From contig NZ_JRMB01000001.1 of assembly GCF_000759445.1 (NCBI RefSeq), positions 2,418,001 through 2,482,000 of the forward strand: DNA of 64,000 nt. Reading direction: 5' to 3'. Below the pieces are notes generated by a model that worked only from the letters and a program-made list of their open reading frames with translations, ran no database searches and had not been told where the DNA came from. A program made the translations under genes and the position numbers. Positions 61,843 through 64,000 of the stretch are shown here, in pieces (positions within the stretch are counted from its first letter, which is position 1; each line of letters begins with the position of its first letter). This DNA is from Pseudomonas lutea. GTDB lineage: Bacteria; Pseudomonadota; Gammaproteobacteria; Pseudomonadales; Pseudomonadaceae.

Positions 61843-62154
61843 TCAGACTTTCAGATCGACCCACAAACCCTGGCGCGGCTCGTCATCTATGATCGGCACT
61901 ACCGGCACGGTGTCGTCGGCATTGAGAAAATCCCCGGGAATGGCCGGGCCTTCCTCAAGCTCGGGATGACGGTCCGCGACGCGGCGGTCGCTGCGGCGGC
62001 GCTGATGCCGGCGCTGTTCTTCGCGCAGCAGCAATTCGCCCTGCTCGCGGTCGCGTTCGCCCATGTCGATAGTGGTTTCGCTCGAACTCTTTTGAATCGG
62101 CGTCACCGGCGGGATGTCCGGGGTAGGTTTGACCGGGTCCAGCTGCGAAGTCAC
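61843..62154 (-). CDS. Hypothetical protein, 103 aa, GTG start
   Basis: A disordered-looking protein rich in Pro, Arg and Glu (REEQRRHQRRRSDRRVADRH near the middle; ends GLWVDLKV). The GTG start overlaps the TGA of an upstream 12-codon leader ORF (GTGA). No family recognised. It lies upstream of the 53-aa gene on the same strand. Confidence 0.65.
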   Translation of the reverse strand: MTSQLDPVKPTPDIPPVTPIQKSSSETTIDMGERDREQGELLLREEQRRHQRRRSDRRVADRHPELEEGPAIPGDFLNADDTVPVVPIIDDEPRQGLWVDLKV

Positions 62155-62189
62155 GGGGCCGCGCTCAGTGGGATCAGCGGTGGCAGCAT
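62151..62189 (-). CDS. 12-codon leader peptide (MLPPLIPLSAAP) coupled to the next gene
   Basis: ATG 62189 has AGGAG 8 nt upstream. The ORF ends in TGA at 62151-62153, which overlaps the GTG start of the 103-aa gene (GTGA), a typical translational-coupling arrangement. The downstream GTG itself lacks an SD, so re-initiation may be its way of being translated. Confidence 0.45.
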   Translation of the reverse strand: MLPPLIPLSAAP

Positions 62190-62394
62190 GGTAATGGTCT
62201 CCTGTTATCAGGCTGTCGGCTGCCGTTTCGTCGACTTGAGCCGATTCAAGCGCGAGTTTCGACTATGTTTTTTGCAGCAAGTGCCCACACAGGCCTCATA
62301 TCCCGTGTATCCGGGGGTTTTTACAATGTGGCTTTGGCCTGGAGGCCTTGTTCCGTTAACATAGTCGGCTTTTTCAAGGCGGGAGTCAGGCAGC

Positions 62395-64000
62395 ATGTCG
62401 CAGCAGTATCAACCGGGGCAACGCTGGATTAGCGACAGCGAAGCCGAGCTGGGCTTGGGCACCGTTCTGGCGCAGGACGGTCGCTTGCTGACCGTGCTCT
62501 ATCCGGCCACGGGCGACACCCGCCAGTATGCCTTGCGCAATGCGCCGCTGACGCGAGTGCGCTTCTCGCCAGGCGACACCATCACCCATTTCGAAAACTG
62601 GAAGATGACCGTCCGTGAAGTCGACGACGTCGACGGCCTGCTGGTCTATCACGGCCTGAACGCGCAAAACCAGCCGGTGACCCTGCCAGAGACCCAGCTG
62701 TCGAACTTCATTCAGTTCCGCCTGGCCACCGACCGTCTGTTTGCCGGGCAGATCGACCCGCTGCCGTGGTTCTCCCTGCGTTACCACACCCTCGAACACA
62801 CCAGCCGTCAGTTGCAATCCTCGCTGTGGGGACTGGGCGGCGTGCGCGCACAGCCGATCGCGCATCAGTTGCACATCGCCCGTGAAGTCGCTGACCGTAT
62901 CGCGCCCCGCGTACTGCTGGCGGACGAAGTGGGTCTGGGCAAGACCATCGAAGCCGGTCTGGTCATCCACCGCCAGTTGCTGTCAGGCCGCGCCAACCGC
63001 GTACTGATCCTGGTGCCGGAAAACCTGCAGCACCAGTGGCTGGTCGAAATGCGCCGCCGCTTCAACCTGCAGGTCGCGCTGTTCGACGCCGAGCGCTTTA
63101 TCGAAAGCGATGCCAGCAACCCGTTTGAAGACACGCAGCTGGCGCTGGTTTCGCTGGAGTGGCTGGTCGAAGACGAGAAGGCCCAGGATGCGATGTTCGC
63201 CGCGGGCTGGGACCTGCTGGTGGTCGACGAAGCCCACCACCTGGTTTGGCATGAAGAAAAGGCCAGCCGCGAATACTCGCTGGTCGAGCAACTCGCCGAA
63301 GTGATTCCAGGCGTGCTGCTGCTGACGGCAACGCCGGAGCAACTGGGCCAGGACAGCCACTTCGCGCGTCTGCGCCTGCTCGACCCGAACCGTTTTCACG
63401 ACCTGCACGCCTTCCGCGCCGAAAGCGAAAACTATCGCCCGGTCGCCGAGGCCGTGCAGGAGCTGCTCGACAAGGGCACGCTTTCGCCCAAGGCCAACGA
63501 GACCATTCGTGGCTTCCTCGGCGCAGAGGCCGAAGCGTTGCTCACCGCGGTGGCCGCTGGCGATACCGAAGCCAACGCGCGCCTGATCCGCGAGCTGCTT
63601 GACCGTCACGGCACCGGCCGCGTGTTGTTCCGCAACACCCGTGCCGCCGTGCAAGGATTCCCCGAGCGCAAACTGCACCCGTACCCGCTGCCCTGCCCGG
63701 CCGAATACCTGGAACTGCCGATTGGCGAGCACGCTGATCTGTACCCGGAAGTCAGCTTCCAGGCCCATGGCGAGAGCAGCGAAGAAGAACGCTGGTGGCG
63801 CTTCGACCCTCGCGTCGACTGGCTGATCGACACCTTGAAGATGCTCAAGCGCGTGAAAGTGCTGGTCATCTGCGCTCACGCCGAAACCGCGATGGATCTC
63901 GAGGACGCCCTGCGCGTGCGCTCAGGCATCCCGGCAACGGTGTTCCACGAAGGCATGAACATCCTTGAGCGCGACCGCGCGGCGGCGTACTTCGCCGACG
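62395..64000 (+). CDS. rapA: RNA polymerase-associated ATPase RapA (HepA), 5' part
   Basis: The first 535 codons are present; the gene continues past the window. It starts [20 protein letters not shown] (N-terminal Tudor-like RapA domain), followed by the SWI2/SNF2 ATPase with [13 protein letters not shown] (Walker A, about 178-190), VVDEAHHL (DEAH) and TATPEQ. RapA recycles RNA polymerase. GGGAG precedes the ATG. It matches the position of PA3308 from memory. Confidence 0.95.
   Translation, partial: MSQQYQPGQRWISDSEAELGLGTVLAQDGRLLTVLYPATGDTRQYALRNAPLTRVRFSPGDTITHFENWKMTVREVDDVDGLLVYHGLNAQNQPVTLPETQLSNFIQFRLATDRLFAGQIDPLPWFSLRYHTLEHTSRQLQSSLWGLGGVRAQPIAHQLHIAREVADRIAPRVLLADEVGLGKTIEAGLVIHRQLLSGRANRVLILVPENLQHQWLVEMRRRFNLQVALFDAERFIESDASNPFEDTQLALVSLEWLVEDEKAQDAMFAAGWDLLVVDEAHHLVWHEEKASREYSLVEQLAEVIPGVLLLTATPEQLGQDSHFARLRLLDPNRFHDLHAFRAESENYRPVAEAVQELLDKGTLSPKANETIRGFLGAEAEALLTAVAAGDTEANARLIRELLDRHGTGRVLFRNTRAAVQGFPERKLHPYPLPCPAEYLELPIGEHADLYPEVSFQAHGESSEEERWWRFDPRVDWLIDTLKMLKRVKVLVICAHAETAMDLEDALRVRSGIPATVFHEGMNILERDRAAAYFAD

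Overview
The window reads as a chromosomal segment of a Pseudomonas of the fluorescens/syringae lineage. It has high GC, Pseudomonas-type proteins throughout, and many REP-type extragenic palindromes (GGAGCCGGCTTGCTGGCGAA, GGACCGGCTTTAGCCGGGAA and GGAGCGCGCTTGCCCGCGAA types). From about 47 kb to the end the gene order (FabH-like synthase, hrpA, fadD1, fadD2, lysophospholipase-like hydrolase, MaoC hydratase, phrS locus, rapA) matches what I remember of the P. aeruginosa PA3286-PA3308 interval. No rRNA, tRNA or CRISPR was seen.

Layout. 0.1-5.8 kb: a small-molecule catabolic locus (SHMT-like enzyme, GntR/FCD regulator, serine-glyoxylate aminotransferase, ACS-family MFS transporter, FAH/MhpD-type hydratase) with two matching palindromes placed to be the regulator's operators. 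5.9-6.75 kb: REP-rich 273-bp tandem repeat. 6.9-12.1 kb: secreted proteins, a LysE exporter, a MASE2-GGDEF cyclase and a lone LuxR HTH. 12.4-18 kb: MHS transporter, TonB siderophore receptor, soluble sugar dehydrogenase. 18.4-26.9 kb: AraC/LysE pair, a DapF-like protein lacking both catalytic cysteines, a nucleoside deaminase, GNATs, a glycine-betaine-type binding protein beside an orphan ECF sigma factor, a PhnD-like protein and a desaturase. 26.9-27.7 kb: 319-bp tandem repeat. 27.7-47 kb: deformylase, YihY, CsbD, CvfB-like S1 protein, lipoproteins, TorF porin, DEAD helicase, MscS channel, EamA, LysR, PpiA, ABC exporter, FemAB-like protein and a porin. 47-64 kb: the fatty-acid and RNA-metabolism block, interrupted by repeat islands and an IS110 element, ending in truncated rapA.

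Two results stand out. (1) The IS110 element (59592-60931) sits inside a REP palindrome. Its 5' non-coding end carries segments that match, in the order expected for a bridge RNA, the REP target on both sides of a CT core and the element's own two ends. (2) Between the IS and rapA lies a minus-strand locus with an ANR-type box, a correctly spaced -10, a 38-codon membrane-peptide ORF and a terminator, about 217 nt in all; this fits the sRNA PhrS. Other notable points are the Ser/Ser DapF homologue, a PsrA-type box between fadD2 and the hydrolase, a leader peptide coupled by a GTGA overlap, and the same repeat family on both sides of hrpA.
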